From positions 124,001 to 188,000 of the forward strand of contig JAPJBO010000201.1 of the NCBI GenBank assembly GCA_030068145.1: a stretch of DNA of 64,000 nucleotides, in the 5' to 3' direction. Position 1 is the stretch's first letter; each line of letters opens with the position of its first letter. A program made the position numbers and the translations under genes. Positions 1 through 12,700 of the stretch are shown piece after piece. The DNA comes from Diplonema papillatum. Lineage: Eukaryota > Euglenozoa > Diplonemea > Diplonemida > Diplonemidae. The notes beneath the pieces were generated by a model, which saw only the letters and a program-made list of their open reading frames with translations, ran no database searches and was not told the origin of the DNA.

Positions 1-2752
1 AATCGCGCGATACCGGCCCTCAACCCTCCACAACGACGGGTCCGACACCCGCTCGACAGCGATGTCGGGCGGCACCTGCGGGACGTCGGCCCGCGGAAAA
101 GGGAAGCTGCAGGGATACCCCGCGATCGCGAACGACCGCCACTCGCCGGCTGGCTTCGCCGGGAGGACGGGCGGGATGTTTGGGGGCAGCAGCGTGGAGC
201 AGAGGTGCGCGAGGCCGTGGTCCGTCTTCAGGAATACGGGCGAAAAAGTAGTCAGGGTCAGGTGCTGCGAAGCGGACAGCGCCGACGCGACTGCCTGTGA
301 CCGAGCCTCGATGTTGTAGTTAAGAAAAGTCGGGGACCTCGCGAGGGAGAGAACCTCGTGCCCATGGTGGGTCAGGAACACCGAACCGGCGGCCAACTCG
401 ATGCACAGCGACGAGTGCGGCAGGTTGTTGGCGACGCCATGCGCCGCGCACAGCCGCCGCAGCCCGTTCAGCAGCAGCGGCCGCTTGTTCCACGGCAGGG
501 CGACCGTCCTGCCAGAGGCACCGACCGCGAGGTTCCCCTTCGCGTCGACCTTCACCTCCCGGACGCCTCTAAAATGCTCCCCGGCAATCCAGCAGACGAC
601 TGCGCCGTCGACGATGGTGAGCCGCACGTGGTTGCTGGTGCCTTCTTCCAAAAAAGTGACGTCCTCGTCGTCTCCGTCCGTTCTGGCGCCAAACGCGTGG
701 CTGCCCTCGATCTCCACCTTCGACACTTTGAACGCTGTCAGCACATTCGATGGCGCGCCCGTCTGTCCGCTTCCCCACAGAGCAACCTCGATCTGCGGCG
801 TCCGGTCGCCGAAGGAGGGCCGCGCTGGCTCCACGTGGAATACCCCGACGTAGTTCTTGATGTGGTAGGGCCGGTCAGCCGCCGACTGCAGCACGCCCGT
901 CACCCAACCCGCCGTCTTCGCGTCTTCGACTTCTTCCAGCACGCGCGTCCACTGCCGCCGCAGGAGGCGCAGGGAAATGTTGTACTCGTACTCATCGAGC
1001 AGCCGCCTCTCCATGCTCGACATCCGCGAGCCCAGCTGCTGCGCCACCTGTATACAGTAGCGAATGCATATTTCAGTAAAAGAGTAGAAGCATCACTACG
1101 CCAAATTGTTCACGCTATCCAGCAGTGGAGCTCAGTACAAAGGGCGCACGTCTCCCTACGCCGAATTGTTCACGTTGAGCTATCCAGCGTTGGAGTTCAG
1201 TGAACGGGCGCCAGTCTCACTACGTCAAAGTGCTCCATCCATTCAGCAGAAGCGAGCCCGTGGTTGGTAACATGGGACTTAACACAAGTGATCACATGTC
1301 GTGTCTTTTCAGTACTAACAATCTTGCGGGGTTGCCCTTCAATGTATTGTGCAGGCTAAAAAGACGTAGGCAGCGTGTTTTGGTGGTTGATCAGAATTCC
1401 CTACCTGAATACGCACAGGGTAAACACAAGTGGGAAAACGATCAACCGGCACGCACAAACAAAACGAAGCGCCTGTCTTTTTCGCGTCAGCTCACCATAT
1501 ACGCGTAACGAGGCCCAGATTCACAAGAGGGAAGAAGACCACCGTAAGCACCCCAACCCACCCCAGGCTTCGATCTAACTGCACAAGGAAAACTTCCCCC
1601 CGCGCCGTACGAGTCAAGCGGAGGCTTTAAAATGTCACACACCTTGAGGCGGCGGTACTCGGCAAAAAGCGTCTCCTGCGCCTCGAGCATCTTGTAGCTG
1701 CACGTGCCGGAGTACCGGGAGGCGCGCGCGTGGTGGGCGATGACGATGCACCGAATCGCGTACTGCCACAGCTCGCGCTTCCAGCGCGGGTTGGCGACCG
1801 GGTTGAGGCTCGGCCGGGTCGGCCGCTGCTGCACCCTGACCGCGGCTCGCTTGATGGCGGACACTAAACTGACGTCGCTGAGGCAAGCGGCGCACTGGCA
1901 GCACTGGAACCCCGGGTCCGACGGGTACTTCGCGCACGGCGGCTGCAAGATGTACTTGGTCTGCACGTTCACGCGGACTTGCCCTAACAGGACCCGGACG
2001 TTGGCCTCCACGGGATCAGACCGAAACCGCGCCCGCGCGTCGACCTGCGAAAGATGGAACAGCGGCAGTTCCTCCCCGCGTTCAACCTCCTGCAGCCGAT
2101 CGGCGAGGCGGAGCGCCAGGTCCCACACGACGAGCCTCTTCATGAAGATCAGCTCGGTCGACGGTTTTTCCGTGTCCAGCCACTCCGGGCCCTCCGCCGA
2201 AAAGAGCGAGATTGCCTTGAGCGAGAGCTGGATGGGCGGGGCCTGCTCGCGGTCGGTGTGCGTGTACAGCACGCGCACGTCGTTGAGGATCAGGTGGATG
2301 TTCCGCAGGACCTTGTCCGCGATGCCAAACTGCCCGTTGGCGTACTGGATGAGGCGCTTTTGGAGCTTCAGGGCGTCCTGCACCGTGTCGATGTCGTCGA
2401 ACCGCTTGGCAGCCGCCTCCTCCGCGGTCCTCGGGAACGGTTTGTTGCTCTCGCGCGCCCGGAGCTTGACGTTCACCCCCGCGACTTCGACGAACCAGGC
2501 GTTGGAAAACACATTTGCGATGGGGACGGTGATCTCTACGCGGTCTATCGTCACCTCGTCGATCGTCGCGACCAGGGAAAGCTTGCGGAGGCGGGACTGC
2601 CGAATCGAGATGTTCCGCAGGGAGAGCCGCCCCTTGTGCAGTTCGACCTTCAGCGCCTCGACGTCGTGCTCACCGTCCAAAAACTTGTCGATGAAGCGCG
2701 TCACGATCTGAACGACCACCGTCCGCACGACGAACCGGTATAAGGCCGACAT
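1..2752 (-). CDS. VPS13: VPS13/chorein-family lipid-transfer protein, 5' part
   Basis: This is the N-terminal part of a VPS13-like bridge protein. The family carries lipids between membranes at organelle contact sites. Exon 1 is 2752-1643 (370 codons) and exon 2 is 1047-1 (349 codons), still open at the window edge. The start gives MSALYRFVVRTVVVQIVTRF followed by a chorein-N pattern (a hydrophobic first helix, then LSLRNISIR and VEITVPI at about residues 40-80). A tryptophan-rich block (NPRWKRELWQYAIRC, about residue 320) matches the RxWWxYAI region that closes the VPS13 N-terminal unit, and the basic helix expected after it is present. The joint is phase 0: donor AAG/GTGTGTGAC at 1642 and acceptor ATACAG at 1048, reading YRRLK then VAQQLGSRM. 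VPS13 proteins exceed 3000 residues, so most of the gene lies left of the window. ATG2 is a less likely alternative. Confidence 0.85.
1048..1642 (-). other. Intron 1 of the VPS13-like gene
   Basis: This 595-bp intron runs from GTGTGTGACATT to a CTGTATACAG acceptor and joins two phase-0 exons. It carries stops in the exon frame. About a third of it (1312-1490) is a dispersed repeat that occurs in inverted orientation at 24427-24604. A smaller internal duplication is visible near 1085-1200, where phrases built on CTACGCCRAATTGTTCACG recur. Confidence 0.75.
1312..1490 (+). repeat. Dispersed repeat D, copy in VPS13 intron
   Basis: About 175 bp, starting at AGTACTAACAATCTTG and passing through GTTTTGGTGGTTGATCAG, is nearly identical to the reverse complement of 24427-24604. 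No coding potential or terminal inverted repeat is evident. In the other copy, D follows directly on a type E retroposon. Confidence 0.75.
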
Positions 2753-3930
2753 TCATCGTGTCTCCGCACGCAGCTGCTACGGAGGAGAACGGTTTAAGGA
2801 GGGGAAGACGAAGAGGCACGGGTCGAGAGTGTTGGTTTCGGTGCAAAGGCCTCTCAAAAAGGAGGAGGCGCCGCACTCGGCGGAGGGGTACTGTTTTCGC
2901 GCGGTCTGGGGGGGGGGGTCGTTTTCAAACTGCTGTCGGTGTCGCTCTATTTGCGGAGGAGAGGGAGGGGGAGGGGGGCGGGGGAGCAGGTCTCTTTCAC
3001 ATACAAACGAGAGGTGCGAGCGAAAGAGGAGGCTCCCGTCGTCGGATTTCTATGACTACAACTGGGGGCGGGTGCGCGGAGGAAAAGAGAAGGAAGGTCG
3101 AAGGACGGTCTTCTCTCTTTTTTTTTTTTTTTTTGTGCTGCGATCCCGAGGGACGATCAGTTTTTGGTGTCGCTGCGACTTTTTCTGTTATTTTCTTGTT
3201 TGCTGCCAACCCGGACTGTTTTGTCAGCGCGTGGTAAGCGTGCGGCGCGTCGTTCGGCCCTACGGAAACCCCCCCTTTGGCGGGTGAACACCGTTTTTTG
3301 GGGGGCTTTTCACGGCGGTCCGCGGGGTTGCTTCGGGTGACAAGTTCGCTGGAGGGGGGGCGACTCTTTTTATTTGCGTGGGTTCGCTACTTTTGTGTTG
3401 CCGAAAATCAACTGGGTGTTGATGTACAGTCTTTTTTTTTTATTCTTCTTTTCCTTTCGTCCGCTGGCCGGCAGAAATGACGAAGACGGAGGGTGGGTGC
3501 AGGTTTCCTCTGCTGCCGTCGCTCTAAGTTACGTATTGAGTTGAGATCACACACACACACACACACACACGGGGGGTCCGGTGCTTGCTTTTCCCAAACG
3601 CGGGGAGGCGGCCTTCAGTCTCGTATTCGCAGTGCCACGCCTGGCCCCTTCTCTCTTATTCTTTTTTTGTGGTGGCTTTGACGGACCAGGGGGGGTGGCA
3701 ACGGGCCTCGGTGTTTTCTTTTGGGGTGGGAGGGGGGGCGCGATGGCTTCCGTATTCCCTGATGCGTGTAACGTTGGTAGCTTGACAAGTGCGAGGAGCG
3801 GAGGGTTAGGGCCATTTTGGGTCTTTGCTACTGTTGAACTGCGGGAGTTAGAAATGCGCAAGGGACAAGCTTGACCTGGGCGCAACATTCTCACTTTCAC
3901 TGTGACGCACCATGAAAGTCAATAAAAGTT
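2753..3930. other. Gene-free G/T-rich spacer upstream of the VPS13-like gene
   Basis: The stretch has long runs of G and T on the plus strand, including a 17-bp T run near 3118 and a (CA)n tract at 3548-3571. I see no conserved coding frame. It probably holds the promoter and 5' untranslated region of the minus-strand VPS13-like gene, but no TATA element or other motif can be assigned. Confidence 0.5.
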
Positions 3931-4330
3931 TGGGTTAGAATGCAAAGAATCTGTGTTGATAATCTGCATCGCCGGCGGCGCGGTTTTCTCTTCGCACGCG
4001 TGATGTGTCATGCCTTCGCCTCGTTAGCTCGTCTTGATCGTCGCACTCAGGCGCGCTTGGTGCCTCGCTTCTCTCTTCTTCCACGACTGCTCGTCCAGGT
4101 GCATCGGTTGTGTGTCGATTTCTGCTTCTTCACGGCGCTTCAAGGGCGATGCCCGCGCTTCGATGGGCGCTCCTCTACGCCGTTTTGTTGTCGGCTCCGA
4201 CGCAGAGTTCTTCGCTCGCGTCGGTGCTATCTTTTTGACCCTCGCCGCTGGTTTCGATGTTGATGTTGCGGGTCTCTGATTCGATGGGCGCTCCTCTACG
4301 CCGTTTTGTGGTCGGCTCCGACGGTATCAT
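3931..4330 (+). repeat. Dispersed repeat B, long copy
   Basis: It starts at GGGTTAGAATGCAAAGAATC and continues through ATCTGCATCGCCGGCG and CTCGTCTTGATCGTCGC. The same phrases, in the same order, recur at 13958-14085, 51357-51600 and (start only) 61371-61410. The 3' part, GATGGGCGCTCCTCTACGCC, is repeated internally at about 4158 and 4282. The short open frames in it are not conserved between copies, so I treat it as a non-coding dispersed repeat. Confidence 0.65.
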
Positions 4331-5479
4331 CATCAGGAACCGGGGACAAATGGCGTTGATCGGGCTGCGCCCTCCTGCCGGCCCGGCCTCCCACGACTCT
4401 GCCCGCAGCCGGCTCCCCCAACAACTCACCTGCCGAATGCACCGGTCCCGAAAATGGATGATGCTCAAGCGATCCACCCATAGTTGGCCGCGTACTGGTA
4501 TCACAAAGCCAGGCGTGCGTGGGAGTGCGTGGTCCACGCCGCGAAGTCGTTGGCGTGAGCCTCGATGGAGCGTGGATGAGTGTAGATCTTGGTTGTAGTA
4601 GCGAATATTCAACGGAGAACATTGAAGGCCGAAGTGGAGAAGGTTTCCGTGTTGACAGCAATTGGACACGGGTCAGTCGGTCCTGAGGCATGGTGTAATT
4701 GCTCGCCCCAAAGCTGCCACTGACCCCCGGCGGCACCGGACTGGTCCCGCCGCAGCATCTCGGCCGGTGAAACCCGAACGCAGGCACCCCGCGACACGCG
4801 TCAACCGCGGAGTTCTGGGATTCCCCGCAGGGGACAGCTGCTGTGAGGAGGAGGTCTCTCCGGACGGACATCTGCCGAAAAAGTGGGCCCGAGCGGCGAC
4901 GCCGGTCTCGCGGCGGAAAAGAGCAAGCGAAGATTCCGCTTACTCTGATTACGAACTTGTCACTAGCTCACAGCAACAGTTGCAACCGACAATGGTTGCT
5001 CCACGACGAAACGCGGCCAAAGTGACCCTTCTGGAGTCGTAGCGAAAAGTTGGCATAGTGTGGTACTCATTTGCTTGCTCCCCACTAACGCAACAAGAAA
5101 ACGAATGGCGTTCGTTGTAAGTGCCTGGAGGTATGAGTGTAGCCGCAGCTACGAGTAAGGCTACCTTCAACCACTACTTCCTCAGGTGGCTTTCGTTGTC
5201 ACGCTCTCGTGCGCGGCGCCCGTGCGCCTCACGCAGGTGTACCGTGTACTGCACGTGAATTGAATTGGTGCTCGCGGTTCTCGTTCTTTAGCGGTCTCGG
5301 CCATTCTCCACAGACTGGTTTTTCGTAAAGAAGTGGCCACGTTGCCACGTCAACATGAAATAGGATTCTACTCGGGCGGTTCGGTTACCTCGCACTTTCC
5401 AAGTGGCGAAACCCCTGAAGACCCTTGCGGGCCATACTCCAGCCCTTAGTGATACTTCCCTTGCTTGAAGGCACTTCCA
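4331..5479. other. Spacer, nothing recognised
   Basis: There are open frames of up to 191 codons on either strand, but none shows a recognisable motif or splice-compatible continuation. I see no RNA gene and no repeat shared with the rest of the window. Confidence 0.4.
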
Positions 5480-8400
5480 GGCCAACACCCAACCCGCAAA
5501 CCCGCCAAACCCGCCAAACCCGCAAAACCGCCAAACCCGCAAACCCGCCAAACCCGCAAACCCGTCACCTTTCACGCACAAAACTCATCGTAGGGTGACC
5601 CAGGCGCACGAGTGAATCCACCTCAATACGCGCAAACCCGTCACCTTTCACGCACAAAACTCATCGTAGGGTGACCCAGGCGCACGAGTGAATCCACCTC
5701 AATACCCGCAAACCCGTCACCTTTCACGCACAAAACTCATCGTAGGGTGGACCAGGGCACCCAGGCGCACGAGTGAATCCACCTCAATACCCGCAAACCC
5801 GTCACCTTTCACGCACAAAACTCATCGTATGGTGGACCAGGGCACCCAGGCGCACTAGTGAATCCACCTCAATACCCGCAAACCCGCCAAACCCGCAAAC
5901 CCGTCACCTTTCACGCACAAAACTCATCGTAGGGTGGACCAGGGCACCCAGGCGCACGAGTGAATCCACCTCAATACCCGCAAACCCGTCACCTTTCACG
6001 CACAAAACTCATCGTAGGGTGACCCAGGCGCACGAGTGAATCCACCTCAATACCCGCAAACCCGTCACCTTTCACGCACAAAACTCATCGTATGGTGGAC
6101 CAGGGCACCCAGGCGCACGAGTGAATCCACCTCAATACCCGCAAACCCGTCACCTTTCACGCACAAAACTCATCGTATGGTGGACCAGGGCACCCAGGCG
6201 CACTAGTGAATCCACCTCAATACCCGCAAACCCGCCAAACCCGCAAACCCGCAAAACCCGCCAAACCCGCAAACCCGCCAAACCCGCAAACCCGTCACCT
6301 TTCACGCACAAAACTCATCGTAGGGTGGACCAGGGCACCCAGGCGCACGAGTGAATCCACCTCAATACCCGCAAACCCGTCACCTTTCACGCACAAAACT
6401 CATCGTATGGTGGACCAGGGCACCCAGGCGCACTAGTGAATCCACCTCAATACCCGCAAACCCGCCAAACCCGCAAACCCGTCACCTTTCACGCACAAAA
6501 CTCATCGTAGGGTGGACCAGGGCACCCAGGCGCACGAGTGAATCCACCTCAATACCCGCAAACCCGTCACCTTTCACGCACAAAACTCATCGTATGGTGG
6601 ACCAGGGCACCCAGGCGCACTAGTGAATCCACCTCAATACCCGCAAACCCGCCAAACCCGCAAACCCGTCACCTTTCACGCACAAAACTCATCGTAGGGT
6701 GGACCAGGGCACCCAGGCGCACGAGTGAATCCACCTCAATACCCGCAAACCCGTCACCTTTCACGCACAAAACTCATCGTAGGGTGACCCAGGCGCACGA
6801 GTGAATCCACCTCAATACCCGCAAACCCGTCACCTTTCACGCACAAAACTCATCGTATGGTGGACCAGGGCACCCAGGCGCACGAGTGAATCCACCTCAA
6901 TACCCGCAAACCCGTCACCTTTCGCGCACAAAACTCATCGTATGGTGGACCAGGGCACCCAGGCGCACTAGTGAATCCACCTCAATACCCGCAAACCCGC
7001 CAAACCCGCAAACCCGCAAAACCCGCCAAACCCGCAAACCCGCCAAACCCGCAAACCCGTCACCTTTCACGCACAAAACTCATCGTAGGGTGGACCAGGG
7101 CACCCAGGCGCACGAGTGAATCCACCTCAATACCCGCAAACCCGTCACCTTTCACGCACAAAACTCATCGTATGGTGGACCAGGGCACCCAGGCGCACTA
7201 GTGAATCCACCTCAATACCCGCAAACCCGCCAAACCCGCAAACCCGTCACCTTTCACGCACAAAACTCATCGCAGGGTGGACCAGGGCACCCAGGCGCAC
7301 TAGTGAATCCACCTCAATACCCGCAAACCCGTCACCTTTCACGCACAAAACTCATCGTATGGTGGACCAGGGCACCCAGGCGCACTAGTGAATCCACCTC
7401 AATACCCGCAAACCCGCCAAACCCGCAAACCCGTCACCTTTCACGCACAAAACTCATCGCAGGGTGGACCAGGGCACCCAGGCGCACTAGTGAATCCACC
7501 TCAATACCCGCAAACCCGCCAAACCCGCAAAACCCGCCAACCCGCAAACCCGCAAAACCCGCCAAACCCGCAAACCCGCCACACCCGCAAAACCCGCAAA
7601 CCCGTCACCTTTCACGCACAAAACTCATCGTAGGGTGGACCAGGGCACCCAGGCGCACTAGTGAATCCACCTCAATACCCGCAAACCCGTCACCTTTCAC
7701 GCACAAAACTCATCGTATGGTGGACCAGGGCACCCAGGCGCACGAGTGAATCCACCTCAATACCCGCAAACCCGTCACCTTTCACGCACAAAACTCATCG
7801 TATGGTGGACCAGGGCACCCAGGCGCACTAGTGAATCCACCTCAATACCCGCAAACCCGCCAAACCCGCAAACCCGCAAAACCCGCCAAACCCGCAAACC
7901 CGCCAAACCCGCAAACCCGTCACCTTTCACGCACAAAACTCATCGTAGGGTGGACCAGGGCACCCAGGCGCACGAGTGAATCCACCTCAATACCCGCAAA
8001 CCCGTCACCTTTCACGCACAAAACTCATCGTATGGTGGACCAGGGCACCCAGGCGCACTAGTGAATCCACCTCAATACCCGCAAACCCGCCAAACCCGCA
8101 AACCCGTCACCTTTCACGCACAAAACTCATCGCAGGGTGGACCAGGGCACCCAGGCGCACTAGTGAATCCACCTCAATACCCGCAAACCCGTCACCTTTC
8201 ACGCACAAAACTCATCGTATGGTGGACCAGGGCACCCAGGCGCACTAGTGAATCCACCTCAATACCCGCAAACCCGCCAAACCCGCAAACCCGTCACCTT
8301 TCACGCACAAAACTCATCGCAGGGTGGACCAGGGCACCCAGGCGCACTAGTGAATCCACCTCAATACCCGCAAACCCGCCAAACCCGCAAAACCCGCCAA

Positions 8401-8700
8401 ACCCGCAAACCCGCAAAACCCGCCAAACCCGCAAACCCGCCACACCCGCAAAACCCGCAAACCCGTCACCTTTCACGCACAAAACTCATCGTAGGGTGGA
8501 CCAGGGCACCCAGGCGCACTAGTGAATCCACCTCAATACCCGCAAACCCGTCACCTTTCACGCACAAAACTCATCGTAGGGCACCCAGGCGCACGAGTGA
8601 ATCCACCTCAATACCCGCAAACCCGTCACCTTTCACGCACAAATCATCGTAGGGTGGACCAGGGCACCCAGGCGCACTAGTGAATCCACCTCAATACCCG
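5480..8700 (+). repeat. 3.2-kb higher-order tandem repeat array
   Basis: The basic unit is about 85 bp: GTGAATCCACCTCAATACCC, a CGCAAACCCG segment, CACCTTTCACGCACAAAACT, then CATCG and a GGGTGGACCAGGGCACCC segment. Units differ mainly in how many 8-9 bp CAAACCCGC blocks they carry. Longer blocks repeat too: the stretch beginning at 6121 recurs at 6886 (765 bp on) and again at 7746 (860 bp on). The frames read through it (PPQYPQTRHLSRTKLIV) simply reflect the repeat. The array ends sharply at about 8700. Confidence 0.95.
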
Positions 8701-9704
8701 ACTGGTTTGCTGGGGCTCCTGGTTCAGCGGTTTCCGAATGGAGAAGGAAGGATAGCAACTCACGGAGTGCGGTTTTGTATCTTCACACGGAATGGGATAG
8801 GCTGGGAGGGCGCCGTCAATCATGAAGGAGGCAAGCCAGACAAAATACGCGGGCTAGAGGGACTCATGTGGAAACGGGCTTTTTGCCTCAGGCGTTTCGT
8901 GTTATTCTGCCGATGCTTTCGGCGTTGTTAGTGAGAGTCAAAGTTTTCGTACGTCTTGAAACAAACACGACTACAACTGGGTCCTATTTGTTTAACGCTT
9001 GCGCCCATCCCGTGACACCTGTTTTGTAGTAGTTGGACTTTGTGATTTACCTACTGTGCGGAAAGAGGAGTGTTGGTACTCTTTATGCTAGCTCGCCGGG
9101 AAAGGGCAGTGGTACCGTTTCAGGCTTGAGTTCAAAGGGCATTGTCTTCTGTCGATTCAGCATATATTGGAGAGGGTGGGAGGCGCAATACACCTCTCGT
9201 GTCACTGCACAAAGTCAGACTAGAGTCAAACTCAAGAGGGTCGTCTTTCCGCTGACAGTTTCAAGCCCGTTCCTTGACTGCTGTTTCGCCAGACAGTAGG
9301 TAGAGACAGAAGGAACCGCATTAGGTGCACGTTTGCAAAAGCCAACGGACCCATATATGACTTTCCATCTGGAGGAGGAAAGTAGAAAAAGCACTAGCTC
9401 AAAGAAAGGTGTCCTCCTATTTCCATAGCAGCTAGACACCGACCGCCCCAGCTTCGCGCTAGCGCCCGTGGCCGTCGGAGTGATCACTTTGCCACAACCT
9501 CGTGATGGGGATGCTGATGCTGCTACAGATGTAGAGCATATCCGTATCCTTCTGTGCACACGTAGTGGTACGGTGTGTACGCGCTGCATGTAGCGCCACA
9601 CGGTGGATGCTATGCATTAGGTATGCATTAGGTGTAATTGTACCGCTACAAGGTCCTAATCGGGGCACGAGACCAGTGATGGCATCGCGGCGACCGGCCT
9701 GCGC
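8701..9704. other. Spacer downstream of the GT15-like gene, nothing recognised
   Basis: There is no supported gene, repeat or RNA here. It should contain the 3' untranslated region of the minus-strand glycosyltransferase that ends at 9705. The short duplication TATGCATTAGGTATGCATTAG near 9610 is a simple tandem. Confidence 0.4.
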
Positions 9705-12700
9705 CTAGCGCTCGCAGAAGCTGAGATCGACTCTGCCAGTGACGTTCATCGGCGGCGCCATGCACCGGACGTACGGCGACGTGATCTTCGACTTGTAGCA
9801 AGCCTTGTCGACATCGGTGGAGCAGTGGCCACAGCACAGCTCGTGCGACGGCCTCGGCCTCTTCCTGTGGTACATGACAGACTTCGGCCGCGGAGCGTTC
9901 GGGTGCCATCTGTACCTCCGAAAGTCCGCCATGGCGCGCACGATGTCCTTGTGGTAGAACCCGACGATCTTGTTCCACAGGGACTGGTCCGTCCAGCGGT
10001 GGCGAAACCAGCTGTATCCGAAATCGCTGTTTCGCAAAAATCGGACCAAGTCGGTGTATTCGTCGCTGAGGGCGAGCCCGGTCCACACGCCAAAAAACGC
10101 CGAGTGCCAGGTCAGCTGTTCATTGTCGAACAACGGGTCCCCAGCGGACGCAGGCCGCACCCCGTTGGCCCTCGCGTACGCGTCGATACCCCTGGTCACG
10201 TCCCTGCTGCAGCCGTTGCCGTTCGCCGCGTACCCCGTGTGGAACCCCCACCTGCCCCCCGAAACGACCTCCGCCATGATGTCGTGGGTCAGCGTTCGGA
10301 ACAGCCGGATGTCCCAGTCGATCTTGATCACGAAGTCGAACGCGCGCAGCCGCGGGTCACGGAGCAGCTCCTGCACGAAGACCGAGGTTCCCTGCACGTA
10401 GCGCAGGGAGCTGATCATGAACGCGTCCGGCGAGTTTCTCGTCGGATACGCGCAAAGAGGCCCGCAACCGCATCGAGGCCGGATGGCTGCGAGCGCCGTG
10501 GCGTTCAAACCTGGCAGAGAGGAATTGGATGGCAGAGAGAGTTCGTAGTAAAGACTTCGACGTGCATTTCCCCTGTACCAACACCGCTGTTGGCTGTCAG
10601 CTGCCAATGAAAGTGCCTAAGTCAAGACCATATCTCCTCCATGGACTCGTTCCCGATCCGAGGTAGCATACCCGTACGCAATGGTGTTCGGTACATTGCT
10701 GCAAACTAGAAAGGCACAATAACCAGCAGTGTAAGAGTAGAAACGTCGGCGGGCAGACGGGAAATGCTTCTTTCTTTGTATAAGGCCCTGTACCACAGTG
10801 TATCATTAGTCGGCTAATATTAATCTTCCGAGACTAGCGTCTCATCATTTTGTTGAACGCTTACACCCGCCACTGAACCCAGATTCACCTGTGTTTTGTG
10901 TGGGCTACAGCACATTTACCTCCTTTGATCTTTTGCAGCTGGCAGCCTCCTCAGGTATTTCCTAGAAAGCAGGTGCTCTTGCGTTGCAAGAAAGGGTAAG
11001 TCGAGAGTGTTCAACGGGTAAGTCGAGAGAGTTCAACGCACACCTTCAGGAAATGCTTCTTTGCGTATAAGACGCTAGTTTTAAAGTACGTGCGCTCGGC
11101 TAAGGCCGGCGCGTGGCGAGACTGGAGGCAACAGTTAAAGTTCGGGGAACAGTAAAGTTCGGGCGAAGCTAAGTTCGGGCAATGCTGGTGAAGCTAAGTT
11201 CGAGTGATGCTTAGTTCGGGCGTTGCTAAGCGCTCAGGCTGCGCTGGTACTAAAAAACAGTTCGGGCACGAAGCGAAGTTCGGCCAGGGTGTAAAGTCCG
11301 GGTGAAGCCAAGGTCGGTGCTCGTACCCGGGGGGGGACACCCCCCCCGGACCCCCCCCGACCCACCGAGTGCGGGAAAAGTTTGGCGCTGGTACCCGGGT
11401 GGGCGCCCCCCCGCCGCCCCCCGGCGAAGCAAAAGTTCGGGCGGAGCTAAGTTCTGGTGAAGCTCAGTTCGGACGATAATGAGTTCGAGTGATCCTAAGT
11501 TCGGGCGGAGCTAAGTTCTGGTGAAGCAAAGTTCGGGCGCAGCTGAGTTCGGGCGAAGCAACGCTCGGGCGAAGTTAAGTTCTGGCGAAGCAAAGTTCGG
11601 GCGATGCTAAATTCTGGTACGGGCGCAGCTGAGTTCGGACGAAGCAAAGTTCGCACGAAGCTGAGTTCTGGTGAAGCAAAGTTCGGTTCTCGTAGCAAGT
11701 TTGGCCTGTGATGGCAAGCTCGGCCGCCCGACTCCGTTTCCCGGGGTGACCCAAATACCGCGAGATACTGAGAAACTCCGCCAAAAACGCAATTTTCGGG
11801 CACATTTGACGCCGAAACGCAACAAACCTCGAAAACAATCTTCGACCGGAAAAATGTCATGGGCGGGGTTCGAACCCGGACTCACCGGCCTGAAGGCCGG
11901 CGCCCGGTCACTCTGCCACCCGCATACCTTCTGCGAGGAAAAAAAAGCTTGCCCGGCTCTTTCCAAAAACAATACACTTTTTCCATGAAGAAAAGCCGGG
12001 TTGGCTCGAATAGAGGCTATTCACATTGCATGTTCATAGGACCTCCAGTCTCGAAAGATTGATTGTAGCCGACTAATGATATACTGTGGTAACAGGGCCT
12101 CTCTCTCCCTCACACAACCGCTCACGCTCTTGCGTTGCATTTTGCGTTGCTGCAGAAAAGGTAAGTCGAGAAAAAAGTTCAACGCACACCTTCAGGAAAT
12201 GCTTCTTTCACGGTGGCAAGGTAAATCGGTGGACTCTCGTGCCCGCTTACTACCGCGGTGTACTCGTCGGTGCCGGGGGTCTTGGTGAGCTTCATTGCGT
12301 CGATCACCGATTGCGCGGTGATGCGCGTCTCCTCTCTGAAGATGAAGAGCGACATGTTCTGCGGCTTGAGCAAGAAGGGCACCCACGATCGGAAGGTTTC
12401 AGCCGTCCCGTCAAGGATGTTCGGGGCGTTGACGTATGATAGGACGGCGGTGCGAACGGTTGCGGAGGAGTGTTTGCCTGGGGTGAGGGTGGGATAGGGT
12501 CTGGCCGGGGTGAACGTGGGGTGCGGGAGGTTGGTTGCCTGCTCAGTGGGCGGGGTCGTGTACGTCAGGCGGGCGATGCACGTCATCGACTTGTCGAGGG
12601 GGGACGGTTGCAGGAGGGTCTCGTGGCCTTCGGGCACGCAGATCAGCACTTTGAGCGCCTTCCGCCCGGACTGGCACTTGCACCAGCGGTACTGCCCGCC

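Larger units (their letters stand above)
10601..12189 (-). other. Intron of the GT15-like gene
   Basis: This 1589-bp intron has a GTGTGCG donor and a TTGGCAG acceptor and separates two phase-1 exon ends. It is packed with repeats: a type A retroposon fragment (10851-10980), a copy of the gene's own exon 1/intron junction (11031-11062), a degenerate GTTCGGGC minisatellite (11130-11700) and a tRNA-like sequence (11857-11927). Confidence 0.65.

Noticed and set aside
5490..5580. Telomeric repeat
   Set aside because: CAAACCCGC blocks resemble CCCTAAA-type telomere sequence only loosely, and the array is internal with larger units.
5288..8652. Repeated open frames of about 76-182 codons in the CAAACCCGC array
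   Set aside because: They merely translate the tandem repeat, start at different points in each unit and have no flanking coding sequence.
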